Shown here: positions 1-9,054 of the stretch, one piece after another
Layout of the letters: each line of letters opens with the position of its first letter
Numbering within the stretch: position 1 is the first letter of the stretch
DNA from: Pseudomonas sp.
Lineage (GTDB): Bacteria; Pseudomonadota; Gammaproteobacteria; Pseudomonadales; Pseudomonadaceae
Assembly (NCBI GenBank): GCA_030603065.1
Contig: JAUVYN010000006.1
Location: forward strand, 1-64,000
DNA length: 64,000 nucleotides
Reading direction: 5' to 3'
Program-made: the position numbers and the translations under genes
The notes under the pieces: model-generated
What the model was told of the DNA's origin: nothing
Databases searched by the model: none
What the model saw: only the letters and a program-made list of their open reading frames with translations

Positions 1-1113
1 CAGGTGCTGGAAGAATCGGTCACCAGTGATACGGACAAGGCCGATGGTTTTACCCAGGGCTACCGCAACCGCTTCACCGCCACGCCCTGGGATGTGCCTT
101 TCAGACCTGCCATCAAACACCCCAAGCCAAAGGTCCTTGGCCAGCAGACCGCCGTCGTTACCGGCCCCGAGGGCGAAGAGATCCACTGCGACGAGCTGGG
201 CCGCATCAAGGTCCAGTTCCACTGGGACCGTGAAGGCCAGGCCGACGACAAGACCAGTTGCTGGCTCAGAGTGGCCAGCAGTTGGGCCGGCAACAACTGG
301 GGCAGCGTCGTCATCCCGCGTATCGGCATGGAAGTGCTGGTCAGCTTCCTGGAAGGGGACCCGGACCAGCCGCTAGTCTCAGGTTGCCTCTACAACAGCG
401 CCCATCCGGTTCCCTACAGCCTGCCCGAACACAAGACCCGCAGCCTGTTCAAGAGCCTTTCCAGCCCCGGCGGCAACGGCTTCAACGAACTGCGCATCGA
501 AGACAAGGCCGGCGAAGAACAGATCTTCATCCACGCCCAGCGCGACTGGGATCAGAACATCCAGCACGACCAGAAGATCCGCGTAGGCAATGAGCGGCAC
601 GAGCGCATCGAAGCCAACCGCTACACCGAAAACCTCGCCGAAGAGCACCACACCACCCACGGCGACCGCAAGACCGAGATCAAGGCGGATGATCACCTGA
701 CCGTTTCGGGCAGCCAGCACGTCAGGCTGGGCCAAGGCCAGTTCATAGAAGCGGGCCAGGAGATACATCTGTCCAGCGGCATGAAGATCGTCCTCGAAGC
801 CGGCTCGGAAATCACCTTCAAGGTCGGCGGCAGCTTCGTCAAACTCGACCCCAGCGGGGTGAGCCTTGTGGGTGCCAGTGTGAAGATCAACTCCGGCGGG
901 AGCCCGGGGCGGGGGAGTGGGGCTAAGCCGGAGTTGCCGGGAGATACGGCGGTGGCGGACAGTGATGTGGCGGGCGCGGTGTTGTTGCATAAGCTGAAGC
1001 AGGCTCAGCGAAACAACAGCGCCTTGGTGGAATTGTGCCAGAAGCCGAAAGGCGGCTCTGCCGCACAGTGTCCATTGGCAGATTGCCCCTGCAGAAAGGC
1101 AGGAAGCGCATGA
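1..1113 (+). CDS. vgrG: Type VI secretion tip protein VgrG, 3' part only
   Basis: C-terminal ~370 residues of a VgrG (TssI), the trimeric spike on the T6SS tube that punctures target cells and carries effectors. The reading frame is open to the first base, so the N-terminal gp27-like part lies outside; the GTG at 4 is only the first possible start inside the window. Residues ~45-130 form the gp5-like OB fold (KVQFHWDREG, WAGNNWGSVVIPRIGMEVLV, GDPDQPLVSGCLYN). After it comes the repetitive beta-helix needle (~150-300). The last 25 residues are cysteine-rich (CPLADCPC), a tail I recall from VgrGs paired with DUF4123 chaperones. The stop overlaps the next start (ATGA), so the two are translationally coupled. 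Family call is firm; which effector it carries is inferred from the neighbours. Confidence 0.95.
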   Translation, partial: QVLEESVTSDTDKADGFTQGYRNRFTATPWDVPFRPAIKHPKPKVLGQQTAVVTGPEGEEIHCDELGRIKVQFHWDREGQADDKTSCWLRVASSWAGNNWGSVVIPRIGMEVLVSFLEGDPDQPLVSGCLYNSAHPVPYSLPEHKTRSLFKSLSSPGGNGFNELRIEDKAGEEQIFIHAQRDWDQNIQHDQKIRVGNERHERIEANRYTENLAEEHHTTHGDRKTEIKADDHLTVSGSQHVRLGQGQFIEAGQEIHLSSGMKIVLEAGSEITFKVGGSFVKLDPSGVSLVGASVKINSGGSPGRGSGAKPELPGDTAVADSDVAGAVLLHKLKQAQRNNSALVELCQKPKGGSAAQCPLADCPCRKAGSA

Positions 1114-1847
1114 GTCTGATTCGACACTCCGAACTCCCGCTGATCACAGGTCCCCTGTATTGGTTGGCAGAGCCGCAAGAAGGGTTGATGGAAAGCGTCT
1201 ACCAGCATGAACTGGACCCTTCCCCTGAGTATCTGTTCGATCAGACACCATGGGCCAGTTTGAGGGAGCAAGGGCCTCTCCTGTTTTGCTTGTCAGAGCT
1301 GGGCGGTCTGTTGACTGCGCTACGTGAGGATCCCGGAAGGCTCAATGGAATTCTATTGATCGGATCATCTAGTGCTGAGGAAGTGCTCAGCCATTTGCGG
1401 GCCCTGCTGCATGTCGGTTTTGGTGAACAACGAAAAGCCATAATGCGCTACTACGATCCTGTGGTGGCCAGCTACCTCTGGCCCGCAGTTTCAAGTGAAG
1501 AGCTGCCCCGATGGATGGGGCCTCTGCGACAGATATTCTGGTTTGGCGGTACTTGGGCTGATAGAGCAGAGCAGCGCTTGAGCTGGCATGAGGTATTACA
1601 GCTGTCAGCCGAGGAGACGTCGGCAGCGTTGCCCGTTTTTAATTTGAGTGAAAGCCAGCAAACGGCTTTGACCAGGCAAGGCATTGAGCGCTTCGCCTTT
1701 GATTGGCGGAACAATCACTCGGTGGAACCCTTCGCACGACTGATCCGTCGCATAGAGCAGGGTTTAGCCGTTGGGCATGATAAACCGGACACTCTCAGAG
1801 CCTGGTTGGAGGATCCCGCCAGTCAACTCATGGAGCATCATGGATGA
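1110..1847 (+). CDS. DUF4123 T6SS effector chaperone (Tap/TEC family)
   Basis: A 245-residue cytosolic protein that matches the DUF4123 family by eye: the early GPLYWLAEPQ segment, the central 'LRALLHVGF...RYYDPVVASYLWP' region and a C-terminal FARLIRRIEQGL helix. DUF4123 proteins (TEC/Tap) bind one effector and load it on the cognate VgrG without being secreted. I chose the ATG at 1110 because it overlaps the vgrG stop (ATGA); an earlier in-frame ATG at 1035 would add 25 residues read entirely inside vgrG. Its own stop region overlaps the toxin start at 1844. The gene order vgrG-chaperone-toxin is the classic arrangement and indicates that this protein loads the 1,293-residue product downstream. 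Confidence 0.88.
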   Translation: MSLIRHSELPLITGPLYWLAEPQEGLMESVYQHELDPSPEYLFDQTPWASLREQGPLLFCLSELGGLLTALREDPGRLNGILLIGSSSAEEVLSHLRALLHVGFGEQRKAIMRYYDPVVASYLWPAVSSEELPRWMGPLRQIFWFGGTWADRAEQRLSWHEVLQLSAEETSAALPVFNLSESQQTALTRQGIERFAFDWRNNHSVEPFARLIRRIEQGLAVGHDKPDTLRAWLEDPASQLMEHHG

Positions 1848-4800
1848 GCAAGGTAGATAGTTTGAGTGACGGGCCGGCGTGTGAGCCGGACAAGCTGATT
1901 ATTGAAGTCGTTGGCATCAACCATCCTCAGGGCCAACGCCTGATGCTGTCGGAGCATGGGAGCGATCAGCCCGCAGCAATCAACGGGCAGGCTTCAACAG
2001 AAGTGCTTGAGGATGAGGTTTTTAGCAGTACTCTGCATGTCTGGCCCTGGGAAGATGCTTCTCCCTGTGATGTCTGGCTAGAGGTGGATACGGCGGAGGG
2101 TGGCACTATCCGATTTCCGCTGGCCGAAGAACTGGGATCTTCTGAACGTCAGTTGGATGGGCAAAAGAATCAGGTCGCGGCTGTGGTCCCGCTGGCGCTC
2201 TTGCGTAGCGGAGTCCGGATGGATGATGGGGGCGTGCCGGTGGTATCGCGTCCGGGTTATCTGTATGTCTTCTTTCGAGGCACCTTGTGGCGTGAACTGG
2301 AAATTCGCCAGACCGAGCAAGGTACCTTTTACCATGATGTAAATCTTCAGAGCTGGCGGGCTTCTGGGCAGCAGGATGGCCGCCGAGCAGCCACGGGCGT
2401 TGCGCTGGAGGAAATTTGGCTGCCGGCACGGTGGAAGGGCAGCTATGTCTCTGATGTTCAGGTGGCCTATTCCGAAGTCCAGTGGACTGCACCTCGTATC
2501 CGGCGCCTGGAAGCTGATGCTCAAGCTCGCGGGCGTCGCTGCCAACCAGTCGCCATGAGACTGTCGGGTGAGTATTTCAAGAGCTTGGAGAGTGCTTCGG
2601 GGCAGGTGATGGCGGCTGGTTTGCTGTTTGCATTGCTGGCGAACAATATGCAAGGGTTGCAGGCGGCTGCAGATGCTGAACGGCAGCGTCGACGTATTGC
2701 TGGTAGAGTTTTTCCCTTGGCTGGTATTGCTCCGCAGCGTCAGCGCGATGAGATGTTCGAGTACCAATTCAATGAGCCTGCGGGTTACCTGCTGGATCTC
2801 GAAGGGCCGTACCCTCTGAATAAGATGGAGCATGCCGAGCAGACGCTCGAATCCTTTTTGCGTCAGCAGAGGTTCCCACGTGGTGAGCTGGAGACCGACG
2901 CCTTGAATATCTGTATGAAGCGCCACGTATTGGCCTTACAGGAAACAGACGCGGAAGCAGATAAACAGGGACAGAGACAGGAACATCAGCAACAGTGTCA
3001 GCAGGTGGTTGCAGCAGAGCAGAGCTGGCAAAACCTGGAGCGCAGTCCAGATATGCTGGCGCAAGTGCGTGACCGCAAGATCTGTGGAATTCTTGTCGAA
3101 GATGCCTTGTATCGCATGCGCCAACTGAAGGACCGGCTGATAGCAATACAGACCCAGATCAACCTGAGTGCACAGATTGCAGGGCAGCAGGAGCATTTTT
3201 CCAGCGCGCTTCTGGTCGACAACTACATCCTCTCCAGTCGGTTGGGACGAAAAAGTAATCCGCTGAGACGTTACGCCCAGGCCTTGGACGGTGCCGGCCT
3301 GAGAAAAGTCCGCAGGGCTTTGGCTCAGCCGCTGAAACGTAACATCAGCGAGTGTCATGAACAGATACGGACAGTGTTGGCAGAGTGCCTGGATGACACC
3401 TGCTACCAGGAAACGCTGGCCGACGCGTTCAGTCAGGATGATATTCAATACACTTGTGCGTTCGCATTGGCAGGGCAAACCTTGTTAGCTACGGCAAGTG
3501 TGCTGCGTGATCCGCTGAAAATAATGCCAACACCCCAGGTGGGGCCAGCGGACCGCTTCATGGTGCGATTCCAGCGTGAAGATCACCCCTTGCGGGCCAT
3601 GCTGTTGCCGAGAACGACCCTTGAAAGCTGTATGCAACCCTACGAACTACCCGATGGGGAAGAGCGCAATGAGGGCGATGGGCGTTTCAGGTGCCAGTTG
3701 CTGGCCCGGCTTGAAGAGATGGAGTTGCCTGAACCAGGTAATCTGATGCTGCTCGAAGCGCGTGCGCTAGTGGCTGCAGCCGAGGGCGACATGATGGAGA
3801 CCGTCATGACGGCGGGACTGTCCAAGTCGGTCAATCTTGCGCTGACGGTTGCTTCAAATGTGCAAAGCGCGCTGATTCAGGCAGAGGCCCGACTGCATGA
3901 GCTTGGGCTAGATATCAGGCACTACGAGGCCCTGGATGCCGACTTACAGGCGTCACGTAGCGCATTGAGTGAGCAGAGTCGTGTATTGAAGATCAGTGCC
4001 TTCCAGTTGGACGGCACTGATCTGGGGCGCGCCATGGCCCCTGGCACCCTGGGTGGCCTGCGCATTTACCGCACGGGTAATGTGAATGAAAGGGACTTGC
4101 TGATCGTGCCGCAGCAGGTCATGGGTGCGCAAGCCACCGGCGGCACGCAGATGAGTGGCCATGTTTTTGGCGATGGTGACCGTCTGGTGGCAAGCACCAA
4201 CGCCACCGCTGCGACCGATGTGGGTTTGGCGGGCACTAAGCAAGCCCCTGTTGCACTCTGGGTGGTAGCTGAAGGCACGCCGACAGCGGCGCTGTTTCGC
4301 AATACCTATGATCTCTTCAATCGGACCGTTGCTGCGGAAGAGCGCGCGCTGGCAGCGGCGGCTGAGAGTGATCAGTTAGAACGCACGAGCCAGGCCCGGC
4401 GACGAGCGTTGAGGGTGCTTAACCATCCGCTGTTGCCGGCGTTTTTGGTGGGGGTGGAGGTTTATAACCTTGCGGCTTTGGTCAATATCACAAGCCAAAT
4501 TAGAAGGGAAAGAGGCGGGGCTCGAGCTTTTGGCGGCATGTTGGCCGCCGCTTATGATTTTGCATTGGCGTCACAGCTTTTGGCAGAACGCATCGCAAGC
4601 GACACTGCGGCAATGCAGAGAGTGACAGGCGCTCTGAACAAACCGCTGTTGCGAAATCCGCTCGCAAAAACAAGTAAACGTTTTGCGCTACAAGTGTCGG
4701 GAAGAATGCTGCTTGGTGCCGTAGGGGCTGTAGCTGTCGTCGGCATCGGCCTCTGGGATGCCATGGATGCCTTCAATCTCGGTGACCGCAGCGGCTGGGG

Positions 4801-5725
4801 GCACTTGATCACTGCTGGTGGTGGGATGGTCATGCTGGTGAGTGCTTTTATGGCTGGTCCGGCAGTGGGGGCGACCGGAATGGCTGCCTTCATCGGGCCG
4901 GCAGGCTGGGCATTGATGGTTGGCATCGGACTTGTTGTAGCCGGTGCATTTATCGCCGATTGGCTCAGAGATGCGCCTATTGAACAGTGGCTCAAACTGG
5001 GGCCGTTTGGCGCCGAGGAAGTCGACGGTTTTCTCTGGATGAAGGGGGAGAAACCGGAGCATCTGCAAAATAAATACGAAGCTTTCTACCGGCTGGTCGG
5101 GCTGCTGGCCGGCATACGCATTGAAATAGGCGCAAATCCGGAGCAGGCTCGCGCTTTGCGCGAGCAGCCCTATTTTGGAGAAGCAAGTCATTACTATGCC
5201 ATGCGCAGGGCCAACAAGCTGATCCGGATAAGAAGCAGCATTCCCGGCTTGTTCGGAGCATCAGACACCAGTTTTATGCGTGTCGGGGTAAGTATGACGG
5301 AAACGGTCAGCACGAGGTCTCTGGAAGGGGTGACTTCTGTTACAACTCACCCGGTGCATGGCAAGCAGTTCGAGTTGGATACCCGCTCGCTGGCTACCGA
5401 GCTCAGCTGTATAAATGTGCCTTCATTTGTTGTTCATCAGGAGCTGACGCCAGAAGGGTTGGACATCTATCTGGAAGAGCCTCCGTTGCAGCGTCAAAGC
5501 CGGTTGCAGCAGGCTGTTTCTATGAGCCAAACCCTTGCTATAGGCTGGGCGGTACGCGTGCAATTGTCCACACGAGGTGCTGATCAGCGCCACTGGGTTT
5601 TCCCCGCACCAGAACCCAAAGACCCGCTCCAGTACGACTCTTCCAGGCATGGACGTATCAATTACATCAGAACCGGCCAGGCATTCTGGGCCGATCAAGT
5701 AAGTGATTTGGTAGAGCAAACCTAA
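1844..5725 (+). CDS. Large T6SS effector, VasX-like (probable pore-forming toxin)
   Basis: A 1,293-residue protein with no signal peptide. The N-terminal ~300 residues, with a 'SRPGYLYVFFRG.LWRELEI' stretch near residue 135, resemble the VasX N-terminal region of T6SS membrane toxins. The middle (~370-460 and ~640-720) is helical and rich in Gln, Glu and Arg, like a coiled-coil stalk. Hydrophobic segments lie near residues 863-883 and 955-976, and a long Gly/Ala-rich stretch spans ~988-1041, consistent with insertion into the target inner membrane. The C-terminal ~250 residues are soluble and unassigned. No enzymatic motif was recognised. Coupling to a DUF4123 gene supports secretion. Pore formation is inferred from the hydrophobic region and from V. 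cholerae VasX. Base composition is more AT-rich than in the core genes, as is common for acquired effectors. Confidence 0.7.
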   Translation: MSKVDSLSDGPACEPDKLIIEVVGINHPQGQRLMLSEHGSDQPAAINGQASTEVLEDEVFSSTLHVWPWEDASPCDVWLEVDTAEGGTIRFPLAEELGSSERQLDGQKNQVAAVVPLALLRSGVRMDDGGVPVVSRPGYLYVFFRGTLWRELEIRQTEQGTFYHDVNLQSWRASGQQDGRRAATGVALEEIWLPARWKGSYVSDVQVAYSEVQWTAPRIRRLEADAQARGRRCQPVAMRLSGEYFKSLESASGQVMAAGLLFALLANNMQGLQAAADAERQRRRIAGRVFPLAGIAPQRQRDEMFEYQFNEPAGYLLDLEGPYPLNKMEHAEQTLESFLRQQRFPRGELETDALNICMKRHVLALQETDAEADKQGQRQEHQQQCQQVVAAEQSWQNLERSPDMLAQVRDRKICGILVEDALYRMRQLKDRLIAIQTQINLSAQIAGQQEHFSSALLVDNYILSSRLGRKSNPLRRYAQALDGAGLRKVRRALAQPLKRNISECHEQIRTVLAECLDDTCYQETLADAFSQDDIQYTCAFALAGQTLLATASVLRDPLKIMPTPQVGPADRFMVRFQREDHPLRAMLLPRTTLESCMQPYELPDGEERNEGDGRFRCQLLARLEEMELPEPGNLMLLEARALVAAAEGDMMETVMTAGLSKSVNLALTVASNVQSALIQAEARLHELGLDIRHYEALDADLQASRSALSEQSRVLKISAFQLDGTDLGRAMAPGTLGGLRIYRTGNVNERDLLIVPQQVMGAQATGGTQMSGHVFGDGDRLVASTNATAATDVGLAGTKQAPVALWVVAEGTPTAALFRNTYDLFNRTVAAEERALAAAAESDQLERTSQARRRALRVLNHPLLPAFLVGVEVYNLAALVNITSQIRRERGGARAFGGMLAAAYDFALASQLLAERIASDTAAMQRVTGALNKPLLRNPLAKTSKRFALQVSGRMLLGAVGAVAVVGIGLWDAMDAFNLGDRSGWGHLITAGGGMVMLVSAFMAGPAVGATGMAAFIGPAGWALMVGIGLVVAGAFIADWLRDAPIEQWLKLGPFGAEEVDGFLWMKGEKPEHLQNKYEAFYRLVGLLAGIRIEIGANPEQARALREQPYFGEASHYYAMRRANKLIRIRSSIPGLFGASDTSFMRVGVSMTETVSTRSLEGVTSVTTHPVHGKQFELDTRSLATELSCINVPSFVVHQELTPEGLDIYLEEPPLQRQSRLQQAVSMSQTLAIGWAVRVQLSTRGADQRHWVFPAPEPKDPLQYDSSRHGRINYIRTGQAFWADQVSDLVEQT

Positions 5726-6765
5726 TGACAGATATGGTCTCCAGCACGCTCTACGGCCCCAATGCCTATGACTCGACCCGCATTCCCGATCAGCCGCCAC
5801 AGGTCAGAAGGCATACGGGTACGCTTTCCCAACGGCTGCCGTGGGGCTATACCCAGGAAATTCTTCCTATCGGATTTATTGGCGGTTTTGACCCCAAGAG
5901 CCTCAGAGAGGAAGATGAACGTGAGCGGCAGGAGCCAGGCTACCGGGCGCGACTGGCTGCAACCCTCAATGCTGTGTTTGATCATCAGCGCTATAGATAT
6001 ACCCCGTTGCAGGGGTGGACACAGTTGTTTATCTATATGCATGGGCTTGGAAAGTGGAGCTTTATTATATTGCTAATAGCTTTTATTTTTACGTTTCCGA
6101 TAGCGGTATTCGCACTAAGTGAAATAACTATATACGAGGTTTTTACTGATGCGGTGGGACTTGCGTTTTGGGTTATGACGCCATGCTTGGTTTCTTGGTT
6201 TCTTGGGTATCTCGTTCTCAAATATGTCCCCGAACGTTATCTGCTCAAGCCTTCACGCAAGGGCCCGGTCTGGGAGATGAATCGTCAGACTGGGCTGGTA
6301 ACTGTTTTCGCCCGCAAGCCAGGGCAGTTCCGCAAGCTGGGTATCGAGGGAGACTTTGTCGCACCTTTTTACGAGTTTGATGCGTTTATTCACACGATTC
6401 CCGACCGGCAGGGCTTTCCGTTGCATATGCTCAACCTTGTGCATCGTTATCAGGTGGCGGCCATTGATTTCAGTGTGCTGATGGGCAAAGTTGGGATTCA
6501 GGCCCATTGCATAGCGCTGTGGGACTTCTGGCAGCAATACATGGATATCAGCAAGCCGTTGCCCGAGGTGCCGGATTTGGAGCCTTTCCGTCCCCTTGAT
6601 CCGGTCACCACCGAGCATGATCAGCGCACCGGTCGACCTGCGCGTTACTGGCGGGATATGGATGAGCAAACCTACAAGCGCAGGATTCAGGAAATAACAG
6701 AAATTTCCAAGATCAATATGGACCGCCAGAACATTATGGTGCGGCACGTGCGGTATATGCACTAA
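5725..6765 (+). CDS. Two-span membrane protein, candidate immunity protein
   Basis: A 346-residue protein starting one base inside the toxin stop (TAATG), so it is co-translated with the toxin. Two hydrophobic segments at about residues 110-132 and 140-168 are joined by a very short loop, leaving a ~110-residue N-terminal part and a ~175-residue C-terminal part on the same, probably cytoplasmic, side. The DNA coding for these segments (about 6060-6150) is strikingly AT-rich. I recognise no catalytic motif; it may belong to one of the DUF families seen beside vgrG (I recall DUF6708, not verified). Immunity proteins against pore-forming T6SS toxins are usually inner-membrane proteins encoded directly after the toxin, so position and topology fit. 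An accessory factor for toxin folding or delivery is the alternative. Confidence 0.6.
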   Translation: MTDMVSSTLYGPNAYDSTRIPDQPPQVRRHTGTLSQRLPWGYTQEILPIGFIGGFDPKSLREEDERERQEPGYRARLAATLNAVFDHQRYRYTPLQGWTQLFIYMHGLGKWSFIILLIAFIFTFPIAVFALSEITIYEVFTDAVGLAFWVMTPCLVSWFLGYLVLKYVPERYLLKPSRKGPVWEMNRQTGLVTVFARKPGQFRKLGIEGDFVAPFYEFDAFIHTIPDRQGFPLHMLNLVHRYQVAAIDFSVLMGKVGIQAHCIALWDFWQQYMDISKPLPEVPDLEPFRPLDPVTTEHDQRTGRPARYWRDMDEQTYKRRIQEITEISKINMDRQNIMVRHVRYMH

Positions 6766-6895
6766 CCGCAACAGGGTAGCGGCCCCGCCTGAGTAGCTTC
6801 CGCTGCATTCAAAGAATGTGGTGCCGATCAGCGGATTGCTTTGATAAACAAACCAGAAATCATAAGTACTGTTTTAGTCAGAAAGGAGAATGTAA

Positions 6896-7183
6896 ATGGA
6901 TGTTCGTATGTATATTGCGATGGCTATTCATGTGGGTGCGCTGGTTTTTCTCAGCACAGATCCGCATTACAGACCTCTCGTTCCGTGGATGGGCCCGTTC
7001 GTGGCCGTCAGTGCTGTGGGAATGCTGCTGGTGTGTGCCGGTAAAGCCAAGGTCGGGGCAATACTGTTCATCGTTGGTTGCGTACCCTTTGTCCCAGTTG
7101 GATTGATCGGTGTTTTTGGGGCGAAGAAGGTATTGGCTGATCTTTCAAGTGCTGCCGAGTCTGCCCCGGCGTCTTCCGCCTGA
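6896..7183 (+). CDS. Small three-span membrane protein, hypothetical
   Basis: A 95-residue protein preceded by a strong ribosome-binding site (AAAGGAG, six bases before the ATG). Hydrophobic segments at about residues 5-20, 31-48 and 53-75 indicate three membrane spans, followed by a short Ala/Ser-rich tail. The second and third segments are joined by a Gly-Lys-Ala-Lys loop. It lies 130 bases after the candidate immunity gene, on the same strand, and is the last gene of the T6SS effector cluster. Function is unknown. Small polytopic proteins next to pore-forming toxins are sometimes immunity proteins, so it could be a second one, but nothing beyond position and topology supports this. Confidence 0.65.
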   Translation: MDVRMYIAMAIHVGALVFLSTDPHYRPLVPWMGPFVAVSAVGMLLVCAGKAKVGAILFIVGCVPFVPVGLIGVFGAKKVLADLSSAAESAPASSA

Positions 7184-7267
7184 TGGTGCAGTCTGTGGAT
7201 ATCCGTTGAGCGCCGCTGCCATGACCCGGCCGCGGTCGAGCAGGACAAAGCCAGTGCCTTGCGGGTG

Positions 7268-7474
7268 TCAGGGCTTTCGCTTTTTTCCGAGCAGCGGTAT
7301 CACCGCCAGCACGATCAGCCCAAGCCCAAGCAGTCGGACGACCCCGCCCCCTACCACGCCGCCTCCGCCGCCCGTGTATCCCAGCCAGCGGTATCCACTG
7401 GCAGGATCGCTTGTAAGCAGCACCACGCCGAGCAAGGCGACCAGAGCCAGGAAAAGATAGGGGATATAGTGCAT
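7268..7474 (-). CDS. Small membrane protein, hypothetical
   Basis: A 68-residue protein beginning MHYIPYLFLALV. The start at 7474 was chosen because AGGAG lies eight bases before it; an in-frame start at 7528 would add 18 polar residues without such a site. There are two hydrophobic segments (about 4-20 and 43-60), separated by a glycine-rich stretch holding six consecutive-type Gly/Val repeats, and a basic KKRKP end that probably stays in the cytoplasm. It resembles the many small two-span envelope proteins of Pseudomonas of unknown role. It is convergent with the gene ending at 7183, and the 84 bases between them hold no convincing terminator. Confidence 0.6.
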   Translation of the reverse strand: MHYIPYLFLALVALLGVVLLTSDPASGYRWLGYTGGGGGVVGGGVVRLLGLGLIVLAVIPLLGKKRKP

Positions 7475-7560
7475 CGTGTTTCTCCTGACGGTGGTTTCAG
7501 CCGGACGTTCGGCTGGAGACTTGAACACGGCGGGCCAGGGGTTGTGCCCTATGGCGACAG

Positions 7561-8661
7561 TTACCGCGGATGGGTGACTATGGTGTCGCTGTCATCTGGC
7601 GCCGGCTCGTCCTCGTCCCTGTCACCCAGTATATCCCGGACGTAGATCATGTTGATCAGCACCATGGCGGCGGCGGCGAGTGGAGTCGCCAGTATCAGGC
7701 CAATGGTGCCGGCGAGAAGCCCGAACAGAATCTGCATGCTGAGGGTGATGGCCGGCGGCATGTCGACGATGCGCTTTTGCAAATAGGGGGTCAGGCCCCA
7801 GCTCTCCAGGGCCTGCACGCCTATGTACAGGGCGGCAACCCAGAGTACGGTATCAAAGCCCTCCAGCGAGGCCAGTAGCAGGGCAGGGATGACCGCGATG
7901 ATCGGGCCGATGTTGGGGATGAATGAAAGCAGCCCGGCAATCAGGCCGAGGGCCATGGCGAGCTCGATACCCAGAAGCCACAGGCCCAGGGTGGTGAGTA
8001 TGCCGATCAGCAGCATTTCCAGCAGCTTGGCGAGAAGCCAGCTTTTCAGGGTGCTGCCGGTTCTATGCAGTACCTCCCCTGCGCGGGGGCGGTAGCCTGG
8101 CGGTACGAGTTTCAGCAGACCGGTGACGTACTTGCCCGGACTCAGGCTGAAGCAGATGCCGATCGCCAAGGCGATGAAAAAGCTGCTGACGGCCCCCGCC
8201 ACCGAGGCGACCAGCCCGGTGACCAGGGTCATGATCCCGACGTTTTCCTGTATCGCCCGCTGCGCGCGATCCTGCTGGTCCATTGCCCAGCCAAGCAGAC
8301 GGTTGTCTTCAGCGCGTTCCTGAAGCCGCTCCACGGCTTCGGGGATGCTGTCGGTGAGTTCGTCGAACTGTTCGGCAATGCTCGGGGCGAGTGAGACTCC
8401 GATGACGGTCGATAGCAGCAACACGGTGGCCAGAAAGGTGGCCAGTGCGGCGGGGTAGGGCATGCCGGTTCGTGCCGCAAGCCAGCGACTGACTCCTGTG
8501 ATGAGTACTCCAAAGAGAACGGCGGCGAACATCAGCAACAGAAAGTCGAAGACCAGCCAGGAAACGATGCAGACGATTGCCACAAGGGCGTAGACACTCG
8601 CCTGGATGAGGGCTCTGCTGCCCATGGTTCGGGCGGAAGAGCGGCCGTCGGGGGCTTGCAT
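7561..8661 (-). CDS. AI-2E family (PerM-type) inner-membrane permease
   Basis: A 366-residue polytopic protein with the layout of the AI-2E transporter/PerM family: two or three N-terminal spans (~18-65), a hydrophobic segment near 75-95, a long amphipathic periplasmic stretch (~100-150), then a C-terminal membrane block with the family's conserved LLSFIPNIGPIIAVIPALLL segment near residue 245. The tail is acidic and soluble. Members export diverse solutes; one E. coli homologue was linked to autoinducer-2 uptake and others to Na+/H+ exchange, so the substrate cannot be named. A GAGGAG motif lies about ten bases before the ATG. In the P. aeruginosa order I recall, clpA and clpS follow infA here, so this gene marks a local difference. 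Confidence 0.9.
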   Translation of the reverse strand: MQAPDGRSSARTMGSRALIQASVYALVAIVCIVSWLVFDFLLLMFAAVLFGVLITGVSRWLAARTGMPYPAALATFLATVLLLSTVIGVSLAPSIAEQFDELTDSIPEAVERLQERAEDNRLLGWAMDQQDRAQRAIQENVGIMTLVTGLVASVAGAVSSFFIALAIGICFSLSPGKYVTGLLKLVPPGYRPRAGEVLHRTGSTLKSWLLAKLLEMLLIGILTTLGLWLLGIELAMALGLIAGLLSFIPNIGPIIAVIPALLLASLEGFDTVLWVAALYIGVQALESWGLTPYLQKRIVDMPPAITLSMQILFGLLAGTIGLILATPLAAAAMVLINMIYVRDILGDRDEDEPAPDDSDTIVTHPR

Positions 8662-8796
8662 CGGTAGGCTACTCCTCGTCGCGGTCGGCTTGATGGCGTT
8701 CAGCTCTGAGACTGCCGCGGAACGGCTTTGTTCATCACAGCAGCGAGGAGGTGCGTTGAAGCACGAAGGGAGGTAACTCAGGGCAAGGCGGATACG

Positions 8797-8813
8797 GCCC
8801 GCGGCAGGCGGGC
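8797..8813 (-). terminator. Possible weak hairpin downstream of infA
   Basis: A 6-bp GC stem (GCCCGC/GCGGGC) with a 5-base loop lies about 25 bases past the infA stop, on the side where its transcript ends. There is no U-tract after it, so it is at best a weak or Rho-assisted terminator. Confidence 0.3.
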
Positions 8814-8835
8814 AGGGTCGGTGCGGTTGCCGAGA

Positions 8836-9054
8836 TCAGCGAGCCCGATAGGTGATACGGCCCTTGGTGAGATCGTAGGGGGTGAGCTCTACGCGGACCT
8901 TGTCGCCGGTTAGGATGCGAATGTAGTTCTTGCGCATCTTGCCTGAAATGTGGGCAGTCACGACATGGCCATTTTCCAGTTCGACGCGAAACATGGTGTT
9001 TGGCAGGGTGTCGATGATGGTGCCTTCCATTTCAATACTGTCTTCTTTCGCCAT
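8836..9054 (-). CDS. infA: Translation initiation factor IF-1
   Basis: A 72-residue S1/OB-fold protein that binds the A site of the 30S subunit during initiation. It matches Pseudomonas IF-1 almost residue for residue: [11 protein letters not shown] start, [28 protein letters not shown] and the KGRITYRAR end. The full OB fold and exact family length are present. The ATG at 9054 gives the conserved N-terminus; an upstream in-frame ATG at 9111 would add 19 residues unlike any IF-1. It lies 143 bases after bpt on the same strand, which is the usual Pseudomonas order. Confidence 0.98.
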   Translation of the reverse strand: MAKEDSIEMEGTIIDTLPNTMFRVELENGHVVTAHISGKMRKNYIRILTGDKVRVELTPYDLTKGRITYRAR

